Of a stretch of DNA of 64,000 nt, positions 23,800 to 30,447 are shown piece after piece (position 1 is the stretch's first letter; every line of letters starts with the position of its first letter). Position numbers and translations under genes: made by a program. The notes beneath the pieces were generated by a model. The model had not been told where the DNA came from, ran no database searches, and was given only the letters and a program-made list of their open reading frames with translations. The stretch is from Paenibacillus oleatilyticus (lineage in GTDB: Bacteria > Bacillota > Bacilli > Paenibacillales > NBRC-103111), in the NCBI RefSeq assembly GCF_018998565.1, contig NZ_JAHNZO010000006.1, forward strand, positions 186,001 to 250,000, in the 5' to 3' direction.

Positions 23800-24126
23800 T
23801 TAAGCTGAATACTTTTCGAAATATAAATCAAAATTCAGATTCTTTTTGTTTCTCTTCGCACCAATTTCTGCATTTGCAATTACTTGCAATCCGTTAGGTA
23901 ATAACTCACTAAAATAATGCCAATAGTCATTGTATTGGTTTCTATCGAGAGATAAATCCTCTCTGAATTTTAACCATACTTCATCCCAAAAACCATTATA
24001 CGATTGTTTTACATATGCCATTAGTTCATTTGACGATTTAATATTTTTATCTTTAATACTTACCTTAAGCATTTGATTTACAATTTCAGCATCTTTCATA
24101 TAATCATTACCTATGAATTTAATCAT
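23800..24126 (-). CDS. Hypothetical protein (108 aa)
   Basis: Not recognised. ATG with GGAGGAG upstream. Alpha-helical, aromatic-rich (YNGFWDEVWLKFREDL). Last gene of the operon controlled by the XRE switch. Confidence 0.6.
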   Translation of the reverse strand: MIKFIGNDYMKDAEIVNQMLKVSIKDKNIKSSNELMAYVKQSYNGFWDEVWLKFREDLSLDRNQYNDYWHYFSELLPNGLQVIANAEIGAKRNKKNLNFDLYFEKYSA

Positions 24127-24168
24127 TGTTACACTCCTCCAATAAAATTAAAATTTCATCATAATTAT

Positions 24169-24525
24169 TTAATAGCAAACACTTTTAACATTTAATTTCA
24201 TGAATCTTTCCATGATTTTATCTATACTAAAACCTTTATTTTCATACTTCACTATTTGCTTTAAAGCTTTTTCTTTTTGTTTATTTATGTATTCGAACAG
24301 GTTCATTTCATCCTCACTTAATCTTTCCCATGCTACGCCTTTATTTTCATTTCTTGGTGCATATGCCCAAAAAGTATTCATTTCCTTTTCATACTGTTCA
24401 AACTTCTTTTGTGTTTTAATTATTTTGATTTCTTCAGGTGTAAAACCATCATAACGTACCTTCTTATCTATTCTTTGTGCTGTCTTTTTATACCTTAAAT
24501 TTTGCTTTTCTTTATTCGCTGCCAC
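24169..24525 (-). CDS. Hypothetical basic helical protein (118 aa)
   Basis: Not recognised. GTG start with AAAGGAGG. Highly charged, Lys-rich N terminus (NLRYKKTAQRIDKKVRYDG) and helical remainder. Could bind nucleic acid; nothing decisive. Confidence 0.6.
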   Translation of the reverse strand: MAANKEKQNLRYKKTAQRIDKKVRYDGFTPEEIKIIKTQKKFEQYEKEMNTFWAYAPRNENKGVAWERLSEDEMNLFEYINKQKEKALKQIVKYENKGFSIDKIMERFMKLNVKSVCY

Positions 24526-24550
24526 TGAATAAATCCTCCTTTATATCGGA

Positions 24551-24568
24551 ATGAAAGTTTTCTTTTAT
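24551..24568 (-). repeat. AU hairpin element
   Basis: ATGAAA/TTTTAT arms (one mismatch), 6-base loop GTTTTC, between two genes of the XRE-controlled operon. Confidence 0.5.
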
Positions 24569-24578
24569 CAGAATAATT

Positions 24579-24845
24579 CTATTTAGATACATTCCATTTG
24601 CGTCTATCAGCAGCATATTCCTTTTTAAATGTTTTAATAAACCATTCATTAAAGTTTCTTAGTTCAGTAAAAGAAGCGTCACATACCTTCTTTGCAAGCA
24701 TCCATTCAGGCAATGTTTTAACGTGATCTGGAGTTAATCCCATAGACGACTTGCAATGTTTATTAAATTCTTTCAACGCATTCGAATCATCTTTATTTTT
24801 TTCTTCTAATTTTTGTCTATAAGCTTTAGCTTCTTCATAATTCAT
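24579..24845 (-). CDS. Small helical hypothetical protein (88 aa)
   Basis: Not recognised. ATG with TGGAGGG. Helical; two Cys (HCKSS, KVCDAS). Confidence 0.6.
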   Translation of the reverse strand: MNYEEAKAYRQKLEEKNKDDSNALKEFNKHCKSSMGLTPDHVKTLPEWMLAKKVCDASFTELRNFNEWFIKTFKKEYAADRRKWNVSK

Positions 24846-24863
24846 TCTTTATCCCTCCATAGG

Positions 24864-24881
24864 ATGAAATTTTACTTTTAT
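24864..24881 (-). repeat. AU hairpin element
   Basis: ATGAAA/TTTTAT arms (one mismatch), 6-base loop, followed by TGGAGGG and the start at 24845. Confidence 0.5.
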
Positions 24882-24882
24882 C

Positions 24883-25047
24883 TTAATGCTCGATCTCAAT
24901 AATTTTGTCAGCTTTTTCAGGTGCAATCTGCTTTAATTGTATGATTTCTAAATCATGAGAATCAGCAAATTTTTCTGCCCAATCATCATTGTCAAAGACC
25001 AGACGCCATTTTCTATTGAAATCATCTATCATATAAGCAAGTGTCAT
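24883..25047 (-). CDS. Small hypothetical protein (54 aa)
   Basis: The ATG at 25047 has GGAGTGG upstream and is preferred to the longer frame, which overlaps the preceding gene. TLAYMIDDFNRKWRLVFDND then helix; not recognised. Confidence 0.6.
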   Translation of the reverse strand: MTLAYMIDDFNRKWRLVFDNDDWAEKFADSHDLEIIQLKQIAPEKADKIIEIEH

Positions 25048-25087
25048 TTTCACCACTCCAATATATATTTCTTGATATTCTTTCCCT

Positions 25088-25318
25088 TTATTGCAGCAGC
25101 CCATTACCTTCAAAATCAATGAACAAGTAAATATAAGAACTGTACTCCTTTAGATACTCCGATTCCAAAAACTCAATTCGCTTTGCTTGTGGTTCACCAC
25201 TTTTCCAAGCCATGATATTAATTTGGCTATAGTGTTTACTGATTTCATCGGCTGTTCCGTTAATATTCGTCAATTTTTCATCTCCATTTGTATAGTTTAC
25301 TTTTATAATGTGAGTCAT
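25088..25318 (-). CDS. Small hypothetical protein (76 aa)
   Basis: Not recognised. CGGAGG before ATG. Alpha/beta (HIIKVNYTNGDEKLTNINGT), ends in a hydrophobic strand. Confidence 0.6.
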   Translation of the reverse strand: MTHIIKVNYTNGDEKLTNINGTADEISKHYSQINIMAWKSGEPQAKRIEFLESEYLKEYSSYIYLFIDFEGNGLLQ

Positions 25319-25323
25319 TTCTT

Positions 25324-25551
25324 TTATTCCTCCGTTTGACTAATTTTATTAATACTTCTATATACGTCTTCAGCCATTAAATTCATTACTTCTTGGTTTG
25401 TCGCCATAATCATCATTAGCATAGTTTCACGAGCTTCATTGTATTCATTACCGACAATTCCTTGACGCGTAGCTGCTTCTTCAAATTGTTTCATTAACAT
25501 ACATGCTTTCGGATCTTTATTCAACAAATCAATAATTTTTTTAGAGTACAC
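25324..25551 (-). CDS. Small helical hypothetical protein (75 aa)
   Basis: Not recognised. Start: second GTG (25551), 8 bases after AAGGAG; the first GTG overlaps it. Met-rich helix (ETMLMMIMATNQEVMNLM). Confidence 0.6.
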   Translation of the reverse strand: MYSKKIIDLLNKDPKACMLMKQFEEAATRQGIVGNEYNEARETMLMMIMATNQEVMNLMAEDVYRSINKISQTEE

Positions 25552-25617
25552 TATAATCACTCCTTTTAATAATCCGATAAATTCAAACTTTCAAGGGGAT
25601 TTGCATCCCCTTTTGGT

Positions 25618-25800
25618 TTAACATTCCTCTTCATTAAATGAGTCTGAGGATTCTTCGCGCGTCCATACATCATAATGACGCCACAAACATTTACGCATTT
25701 CATCCCGAAAATCTTCTTCAGATATTTTTCCGTCTTTGTAGCATTCTGCTAGATAAACCGTCCGATCCAATACTTTCATAGTGCAATCCTTAGACATCAT
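25618..25800 (-). CDS. Small acidic hypothetical protein, first gene under the XRE switch (60 aa)
   Basis: Not recognised. GAGAGG before a double ATG. Acidic (GKISEEDFRDEM ... SSDSFNEEEC) with three Cys. As the first gene repressed by the neighbouring XRE protein it is a candidate antirepressor or excision-type factor, by position only. Confidence 0.6.
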   Translation of the reverse strand: MMSKDCTMKVLDRTVYLAECYKDGKISEEDFRDEMRKCLWRHYDVWTREESSDSFNEEEC

Positions 25801-25843
25801 GTATCAACCTCTCGTTTATGTATTATTTACTTTCTATACTCTT

Positions 25844-25872
25844 ATTATAATAACGATAAACGCTATTGTCAA
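25844..25872 (-). promoter_or_regulatory. Leftward sigma-A promoter of the XRE switch
   Basis: TTGACA, 17 bases, TATAAT: consensus-perfect. The 13-bp operator at 25852-25864 lies between the two boxes. Confidence 0.85.
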
Positions 25873-25894
25873 TATTTTTTTAGCGTTTATCGCT
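25852..25894. promoter_or_regulatory. Paired inverted operators of the XRE repressor
   Basis: AACGATAAACGCT (25852-25864) and AGCGTTTATCGCT (25882-25894) are inverted copies, each itself near-palindromic, 30 bases centre to centre (about three helical turns). One sits inside the leftward promoter, the other just upstream of the rightward -35 box. Confidence 0.75.
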
Positions 25895-25895
25895 A

Positions 25896-25924
25896 TTGAT
25901 TTTGTTGTATATTTCACTTACAAT
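25896..25924 (+). promoter_or_regulatory. Rightward promoter of the XRE gene
   Basis: TTGATT, 17 bases, TACAAT; about 30 bases before the XRE gene. Confidence 0.65.
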
Positions 25925-25953
25925 GAAGTAAAGAAAAAACAGGTGGTAATATG

Positions 25954-26187
25954 ATGGAATTATCAGTTCAATGTCACTTAAGAAAACTCTTATATGAAAA
26001 AGGTATGGAGCAAAAAACATTACATCAAATAACTGGAATACGTGAAATGACAATCAGTGAGATGTGCAGGAATATTAATCAGAACTTTTCAAGAGTGCAG
26101 ATAGTTGAAATTATGAAAGCACTTGAACTAACTGACATAAATCAGTTGATTACTGTGGAGGTAATTAAAAAAGACGATCCTCAATAG
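25954..26187 (+). CDS. XRE/Cro-type helix-turn-helix repressor (77 aa)
   Basis: HTH pattern LRKLLYEKGMEQKTLHQITGIREMTISEMCRNINQNFSRVQIVEIMKALELTDINQL: scaffold of a minimal XRE domain with the recognition helix around REMTISEM. Start: second ATG (25954), 7 bases from AGGTGG. Divergent from a seven-gene leftward operon, with two operators between, so it most likely represses that operon and itself. SPbeta's known master repressor MrpR is a different fold, so this would be a local switch. Confidence 0.85.
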   Translation: MELSVQCHLRKLLYEKGMEQKTLHQITGIREMTISEMCRNINQNFSRVQIVEIMKALELTDINQLITVEVIKKDDPQ

Positions 26188-26203
26188 TCGAAAATCGTCT
26201 TAC
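26171..26203 (+). terminator. Possible terminator of the XRE gene
   Basis: AAGACGAT/ATCGTCTT stem that overlaps the stop codon; weak T tail. Confidence 0.45.
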
Positions 26204-26222
26204 AAAATGAACTGAAGCATAA

Positions 26223-26525
26223 TTAAGGAGTAGGACCAAGATATATCAAACCTACAAAATCATTATTATGCACTTCCGCGAACTGATATCCTCCAAATGG
26301 ATTCACGATGTTAATTTGCACCATACCTGTCACCGGATTTAAACCTAATAATTGGAATTTTATCTGACCAAATCCCGTTACAAAAGATCTAAAAAAGTGT
26401 CCCGTACGTCCTAATGAAATTTGTTGTTGAATTGTTGCTACTGGTAACATGTGTGGTACTAATTGTGGCGGACGTGTAAAAAAATACGGATCGTAATAGT
26501 AATTGTAGTAATCGTAAGGTAACAT
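26223..26525 (-). CDS. Tyr/Pro-rich protein, possible spore-surface type (100 aa)
   Basis: Starts LPYDYYNYYYDPYFFTRPPQ: a Tyr-rich, Pro-rich leader seen in some spore coat and surface proteins of Bacillus; the remainder is a beta-rich domain (QIKFQLLGLNPVTGMVQINIVNPFGGY). ATG at 26525 with GAAGGGTGAG. Stand-alone unit. The spore link rests on composition and on the other sporulation genes here. Confidence 0.55.
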   Translation of the reverse strand: MLPYDYYNYYYDPYFFTRPPQLVPHMLPVATIQQQISLGRTGHFFRSFVTGFGQIKFQLLGLNPVTGMVQINIVNPFGGYQFAEVHNNDFVGLIYLGPTP

Positions 26526-26635
26526 AATGATCTCACCCTTCATTTGATTTTTCTTACACATTAGTTATATGCCCATGACCTGTATCTTGTTACAATATTG
26601 CATTACAACAAAAGCATGATTTTATAAGGAAATAA

Positions 26636-26660
26636 AAAAAGAAGAGGTTTTATCCTCTCC
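26636..26660 (-). terminator. Terminator
   Basis: AGAGG-TTTTAT-CCTCT stem, followed on the minus strand by TTCTTTTTTTA. Confidence 0.65.
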
Positions 26661-26694
26661 TTTAAAAATTTTTGTTGATATGATGTTTAAATTC

Positions 26695-27075
26695 TCATCT
26701 CAACTCACTGGAAGAACATCCCCAAACATAATCATCTGTTCTCACATAATCTGTTTGCTTAAATTTTATTACTGTTTTATATTCCCCTATTTGTGAATTG
26801 AATTCCCAGATCTCAAGAATACAACCGTCATTCCCATATCTAAATCCTTCATTCTTTTTTGCTTCTTCATTAAATGCGGCAATAGCTCCAAGAGTACAGC
26901 GAGTAAGACCAGTGATATAAAGTTGAATTACAGTCCTTTTTTCAATATTCTTTAATAATGATGTCATTGCGTCATAAGCAATACGGTGTGCTTGATCAAA
27001 CTCTACTGTATCCTGATCGATCAAATACGATTCAACTGGTAATGGATGACGGCCTCTAATAAGTCCAATTTTCAT
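26695..27075 (-). CDS. Conserved phage hypothetical protein with RGRHPLPVESYL motif (126 aa)
   Basis: N terminus IGLIRGRHPLPVESYLID and a central LYITGLTRCTLGAI are the sort of blocks I have seen in short uncharacterised proteins of Firmicutes phages and mobile elements; I cannot name a fold or function. Ends with a beta-rich YKTVIKFKQTDY. ATG with AGGAGAG. Confidence 0.6.
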   Translation of the reverse strand: MKIGLIRGRHPLPVESYLIDQDTVEFDQAHRIAYDAMTSLLKNIEKRTVIQLYITGLTRCTLGAIAAFNEEAKKNEGFRYGNDGCILEIWEFNSQIGEYKTVIKFKQTDYVRTDDYVWGCSSSELR

Positions 27076-27167
27076 ATTATATCTCTCCTATTATGGGTCA
27101 TTTATCCTATATCGATATTATATGTAATTTTTAATCGGAAGTCGATGACTACTATAATTTAAATTGG

Positions 27168-27347
27168 TTAGTCATCGTTTAGTTGGGCAATGATCACTTT
27201 CCCTTGAGCAAGGAACTCATCTGAAAAGACAAACTCCCCATCTAGGTCAAAGAATAGATTCTTGCCGTGAGTAACTTCTACAAACGTCGCTGCTTTTGAG
27301 AAGCTGCCATAGTTGATTAGATAGGTTGATCCGCGTTCAAATTGCAT
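27168..27347 (-). CDS. Small hypothetical protein (59 aa)
   Basis: ATG at 27347 with CTGGAGG upstream. Beta-rich (YLINYGSFSKAATFVEV ... GKVIIAQL). Its base composition is richer in G and C than its neighbours, hinting at recent acquisition. Not recognised. Confidence 0.65.
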   Translation of the reverse strand: MQFERGSTYLINYGSFSKAATFVEVTHGKNLFFDLDGEFVFSDEFLAQGKVIIAQLNDD

Positions 27348-27378
27348 TCTGCTGACCTCCAGCGCATTGGGAATAAAA

Positions 27379-27459
27379 TCAATGCTTCATTGTATTCATT
27401 TCTCTAAATAAAAAATAATCCCATTTTCATGCCGCTTCGCTATCTCTTTTCCCAATCAT
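27379..27459 (-). pseudogene. Possible mini-gene with an in-frame TGA
   Basis: From ATG 27459 (AGGTG upstream): MIGKRDSEAA, TGA at 27427-27429, then KWDYFLFREMNTMKH and a stop at 27379. Resembles the other interrupted genes but is too short to be sure. Confidence 0.25.
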
Positions 27460-27500
27460 TTTTATTCACCTCAAATATGTATTCAGTTTAAACAGGACTA

Positions 27501-27527
27501 AAGCCAGTGCTTTTTATGCACTAGCTT
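27501..27527 (-). terminator. Hairpin at the end of the gene 27514-27744
   Basis: AAGC-C-AGTGC pairs with GCACT-A-GCTT across TTTTTAT, overlapping the stop codon; only a short T tail. Confidence 0.45.
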
Positions 27528-27744
27528 TTACGTTTTTTTCGAAAACATAGTTCCATTTCTCAACTAAGTGTTTAATAGTTTTATTTTTAGTGAATCCTTC
27601 AATGTATGTAATTCCATTTTCAATCATCAATTCAGATGCTTGTTCTAAGTATTTATCAGCTTTATAATTTTCACCTTTGACTGCAAATTCCCAAGCAATA
27701 TCAATTTTAAGTTCAATTTGTTTATATATTTCTTTTTTATTCAC
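27514..27744 (-). CDS. Small helical hypothetical protein (76 aa)
   Basis: Not recognised. GTG at 27744 is 9 bases from GGGAG and chosen over the TTG that overlaps it. Helical, TPR-like feel (IAWEFAVKGENYKADKYLEQASELM). Confidence 0.6.
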   Translation of the reverse strand: MNKKEIYKQIELKIDIAWEFAVKGENYKADKYLEQASELMIENGITYIEGFTKNKTIKHLVEKWNYVFEKNVKASA

Positions 27745-27779
27745 ACTTTTCAACTCCCATATTTTACTTTATATCTATT

Positions 27780-27807
27780 ATTATAACGAAATTATCCATT
27801 TTGTCAA
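27780..27807 (-). promoter_or_regulatory. Predicted sigma-A promoter
   Basis: TTGACA, 16 bases, TATAAT on the minus strand, about 35 bases before the start at 27744. Confidence 0.7.
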
Positions 27808-27857
27808 ACTATTTAAATTCATATTTTATTTTTATTTTTTCTTATGAAATACTGTTT

Positions 27858-28169
27858 TCATTCGATGATTTGACTAGATACTATCTCAATATCATCATCT
27901 GTATCCAAGTCACCAACAAATACTATTTCAATTGTTTTCCCTTTGTAACGCTTATTCAAGGTTTCCAATGGCTCGCCCTCTTCATTGTCTATTTCAATGA
28001 CCCAGAAACCGCCTGATTCGTCAGTAAGCATGTTTGCCATATATGTATTGCTAACAATGTCATAGTACACATAATCAATTGTTTCCGTTACTTTTGTTTC
28101 CTTCTCATTTGCAAATGCTTGTCCAGCGAAAACAAAGAACAAGAGTACAATAAGTATTAGTTTTTTCAT
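27858..28169 (-). CDS. Small exported protein (103 aa)
   Basis: Signal peptide KKLILIVLLFFVFAGQAFA with cleavage before NEKE; mature part acidic and beta-rich (FWVIEIDNEEGEP ... TIEIVFVGDLDTDDDIEIV). ATG at 28169 with GGGAGATG. Function unknown. Confidence 0.65.
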   Translation of the reverse strand: MKKLILIVLLFFVFAGQAFANEKETKVTETIDYVYYDIVSNTYMANMLTDESGGFWVIEIDNEEGEPLETLNKRYKGKTIEIVFVGDLDTDDDIEIVSSQIIE

Positions 28170-28191
28170 AATAATTTCATCTCCCATTATA

Positions 28192-28287
28192 TTATTGATT
28201 AAATATCAAAAGTTTTAATTGAATCCAATTACCTTCAGACGTACGAACATATAGTTTGCCATTTAAACGTTTGCCATGTCTAAACAT
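28192..28287 (-). CDS. Mini-protein (31 aa)
   Basis: ATG at 28287 with AAGGATAC; reads MFRHGKRLNGKLYVRTSEGN then a hydrophobic end. Basic, beta-hairpin like. Fills a gap inside the operon from the promoter at 28954. Confidence 0.45.
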   Translation of the reverse strand: MFRHGKRLNGKLYVRTSEGNWIQLKLLIFNQ

Positions 28288-28310
28288 AACCTTGTATCCT
28301 TTCTTCTAAT

Positions 28311-28784
28311 CTAAAGTGAAATTATCATAATTAATGTTTCTCGACTTACTCTCGTATTGCAGTTTGCAACATTGTGCTTAACTATGTACGAAAGGAAACT
28401 CTTGATGTGTGCAGCCTTATTTGATTTAGTTACTTCGTTATTGAATTTACTTAGGAACAATTCAACGTCAGCCCTTTTTATGATTGCAGCATCTTTGCCA
28501 ACTGTTTCAAGTAGGTTACCTATACTTGATTTATATTGAAACCAACTGGCTTTTTGCTGCTTGTCTGTTTCATAGTTGGGCCATTTGGAGTTTCTGAATG
28601 ATTCTATATACTGCTTATTAATATCTGAAATGTCAAACTGCTTGATCTGATTTTGTTTAGCCATCGCTGCTTTATCAGTAATTGTATATGCTTTACTTTT
28701 GTGTTCAGTCTTTGGTTGTTCTGGTGCCTTTGGTCTGATATTAGGAAGGAACAAATCGAATTCAGCCTGTACTAATTGAACCAT
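28311..28784 (-). CDS. Stand-alone core-binding (SAM-like) domain of tyrosine-recombinase type (157 aa)
   Basis: Residues about 60-150 (YIESFRNSKWPNYETDKQQ ... VELFLSKFNNEVTKSNKAAHIKSFLSYIVKHN) have the helical layout of the N-terminal core-binding domain of XerC/D recombinases, but the frame ends before any catalytic R-H-R-Y domain, and none follows downstream. Either a truncated recombinase or a dedicated DNA-binding regulator. SPbeta's repressor MrpR shows that this phage group uses recombinase folds for control. ATG at 28784 with GAGGTG. Confidence 0.5.
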   Translation of the reverse strand: MVQLVQAEFDLFLPNIRPKAPEQPKTEHKSKAYTITDKAAMAKQNQIKQFDISDINKQYIESFRNSKWPNYETDKQQKASWFQYKSSIGNLLETVGKDAAIIKRADVELFLSKFNNEVTKSNKAAHIKSFLSYIVKHNVANCNTRVSRETLIMIISL

Positions 28785-28815
28785 AACAAACACCTCTTTA
28801 TTTATATTTTATTTA

Positions 28816-28908
28816 TTACCTAAGAACGAGCGAACCATAAACGATGAGGTTCTTTTGCTGCTGAAGTCTTGCCCATTTCGATTTCAAAATTGCTACATTC
28901 GAAGCCAT
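28816..28908 (-). CDS. Mini-protein, first gene of its operon (30 aa)
   Basis: ATG at 28908 with GGAGGGT upstream; MASNVAILKSKWARLQQQKN, then a hydrophobic end. Directly after the promoter at 28954-28982. Confidence 0.45.
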   Translation of the reverse strand: MASNVAILKSKWARLQQQKNLIVYGSLVLR

Positions 28909-28953
28909 TTTAATACCCTCCATTAAATGAGTAGTGATTAACTTTATACTCTT

Positions 28954-28982
28954 ATTATAATGGATAACTTTATATTTGTAAA
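28954..28982 (-). promoter_or_regulatory. Predicted early leftward promoter with repeats
   Basis: TTTACA, 17 bases, TATAAT. AACTTTATA occurs twice, 26 bases apart, around the -10 box. The 16-mer ATACTCTTATTATAAT is shared with the XRE-switch promoter region near 25837. Confidence 0.65.
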
Positions 28983-29018
28983 GTATAATATTCATATTTT
29001 ATTTATTAAATTTAAAAG

Positions 29019-29043
29019 AAAAAAGCCCTACTTTTAGGCTTTG
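29019..29043 (-). terminator. Terminator
   Basis: AAAGCC/GGCTTT stem followed by TTTTTTCTTTT on the minus strand, after the small membrane protein. Confidence 0.7.
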
Positions 29044-29104
29044 TGTGTCATTAAGTGTATGTGAAAGTAAAACCCATGATTATAGGGCGAGGTTAAGCTT
29101 GTGT

Positions 29105-29278
29105 CTACTTCAGAAGTTTATTCCATGCGAAGATAGTAGGTGTAAGGATAATAAGGGTAATCAATGTTTTAGTAAGCATCGTGCTATTAGTCAATGAGAA
29201 CACAGAGAATACTGTAATAAGTGATACTACAGCAAGCAACAATGCAAATACAGTCTTTTCGTTTAGTTTCTTGGTCAT
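29105..29278 (-). CDS. Small two-helix membrane protein (57 aa)
   Basis: ATG at 29278 with AAGGAGG upstream. Two hydrophobic segments (VFALLLAVVSLITVFSVFSL and LITLIILTPTIFAW) separated by a short polar turn. A holin-like or immunity-type membrane peptide would fit the size; not recognised. Confidence 0.65.
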   Translation of the reverse strand: MTKKLNEKTVFALLLAVVSLITVFSVFSLTNSTMLTKTLITLIILTPTIFAWNKLLK

Positions 29279-29388
29279 AAGATATGCCTCCTTTGATGAT
29301 TATGTAAGTGCTAATAAAGCACTAAATAAAGTACTGATTGATATTGTGTTATGTTGTGCTCTTATGATATCATATTAAACAAGATAAA

Positions 29389-29409
29389 GGGAAGTCACCA
29401 GCTTCCCCT
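29389..29409 (-). terminator. Terminator
   Basis: GGGAAG/CTTCCC stem then TTTATCTTGTTT on the minus strand. Confidence 0.65.
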
Positions 29410-29425
29410 TATCTGTAAGATGCCT

Positions 29426-29626
29426 TTACTCGTCAGGGTGTAGGCGTCTTTTTCTTCGTTCTTCCACTTTTGCTTTCCTCTCCTCTCTTTCAATCTTCGC
29501 AATCTCAAGTTTCAACTTCTTGATTTCAAGTTGTCTCTTTTCGTCGTAACGGAAGATGATTACGACTGTAACGATTGCGGTTAGGATTGATGGTACTACT
29601 ACTTTTAGCACCTCAAGCCAGATCAA
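29426..29626 (-). CDS. Single-pass membrane protein with basic coiled-coil tail (66 aa)
   Basis: Hydrophobic segment VLKVVVPSILTAIVTVVIIF near the N terminus, then a charged helix (KRQLEIKKLKLEIAKIEREE). TTG at 29626 is the start with AAGGG at proper distance; an ATG at 29635 touches the site. Not recognised; similar layouts occur in phage haemolysin/holin-associated proteins. Confidence 0.6.
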   Translation of the reverse strand: MIWLEVLKVVVPSILTAIVTVVIIFRYDEKRQLEIKKLKLEIAKIEREERKAKVEERRKRRLHPDE

Positions 29627-29667
29627 GTTAACCATTCCCTTCTATGTATGATTACCTTACAAGTACT

Positions 29668-29696
29668 ATTATACAGGAAAATAATAGTTTTGTATA
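29668..29696 (-). promoter_or_regulatory. Weak predicted promoter
   Basis: TATACA, 17 bases, TATAAT on the minus strand, about 40 bases before the start at 29626. Confidence 0.45.
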
Positions 29697-30187
29697 GTTA
29701 TTCATGCATATTTTATGTTTAAAAGTTGGATAAAATTTAGGTGATATGAGTGATTGATTAGGATATAGTGATGTCTACTATAGATAGACAATGTACACTA
29801 GTAAAAGACATTGATGACACCGCTTCTGTTACTATACGCGATTGGTCCATCCCTTTTTATAAAAGTGACTGCTCTAAGCTGCTTTCTAAGGCACATTCTC
29901 CTGCCTTCTAAGCCCCAATCATGCTGCACAATTTTATAGTTGCTTACGATCCAATACAGAAGGCTCAAGAGTTAGTTATGACATCTACAATCCATTACTA
30001 ATAAAAATTAGTCATGGCAAAAAGCCTTATAAAATAAGGGTTTATTAGGGATAGGGGGGTATATTTACATTATTCACTTACTTTTATATAGTGAAATCCA
30101 CCCTAGCAGTTCTACTCACACAGTCAACTTACAAATCCAACCGATTTACTATGATTAACTCCCAATTCCTCCTTTCACTCAAAAATG

Positions 30188-30219
30188 GCTATCGTAACCG
30201 CTATCGTAACGCACGATAG
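30188..30219. repeat. Tandem 12-bp repeats plus inverted repeat
   Basis: GCTATCGTAAC twice in tandem (12-base period), then CGATAG completing a hairpin. Possible initiator or repressor site. Confidence 0.5.
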
Positions 30220-30313
30220 AATTCCTTATTTTCATTGACTTTCTCATTTTTCAATTTTATTCATTTTCCCTCATTCACATCTTTTTGCACCATTTTATCA
30301 TAAATTTCCCCTT

Positions 30314-30331
30314 ATAAAATCTGCACTTTAT
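30314..30331 (-). repeat. AU hairpin element without a gene
   Basis: ATAAAA/CTTTAT arms (one mismatch), loop TCTGCA, followed on the minus strand by AAGGGGAAATTTATG and only an eight-codon frame; a relic cassette. Confidence 0.5.
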
Positions 30332-30421
30332 CGATAGAACTACCATCAAAATTTATATCAAATTCAAAATAACCTTTTATTCACTGTCTTTTTCGCATGT
30401 TTAACACTCTCTCACGATAAC

Positions 30422-30446
30422 AAAAAAAGATGGCATATCGCCACCT
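30422..30446 (-). terminator. Terminator of the primase unit
   Basis: GGTGGC-GATAT-GCCATC then seven T on the minus strand, immediately after the primase stop. Confidence 0.8.
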
Positions 30447-30447
30447 C

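Larger units (their letters stand above)
29700..30421. other. Long intergenic region next to the primase; origin candidate
   Basis: Over 700 bases without a supportable gene. It holds two direct copies of GCTATCGTAAC (30188-30198 and 30200-30210), the second overlapping an inverted repeat CTATCG/CGATAG (30201-30219), a short G run (GGGGGG near 30053), a lone AU hairpin element (30314-30331) with what looks like a decayed gene start (ATGATAAAATGG), and low-complexity AT DNA. The position beside a primase gene fits a replication origin, but no classical iteron set or DnaA-box cluster is visible. Confidence 0.35.
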
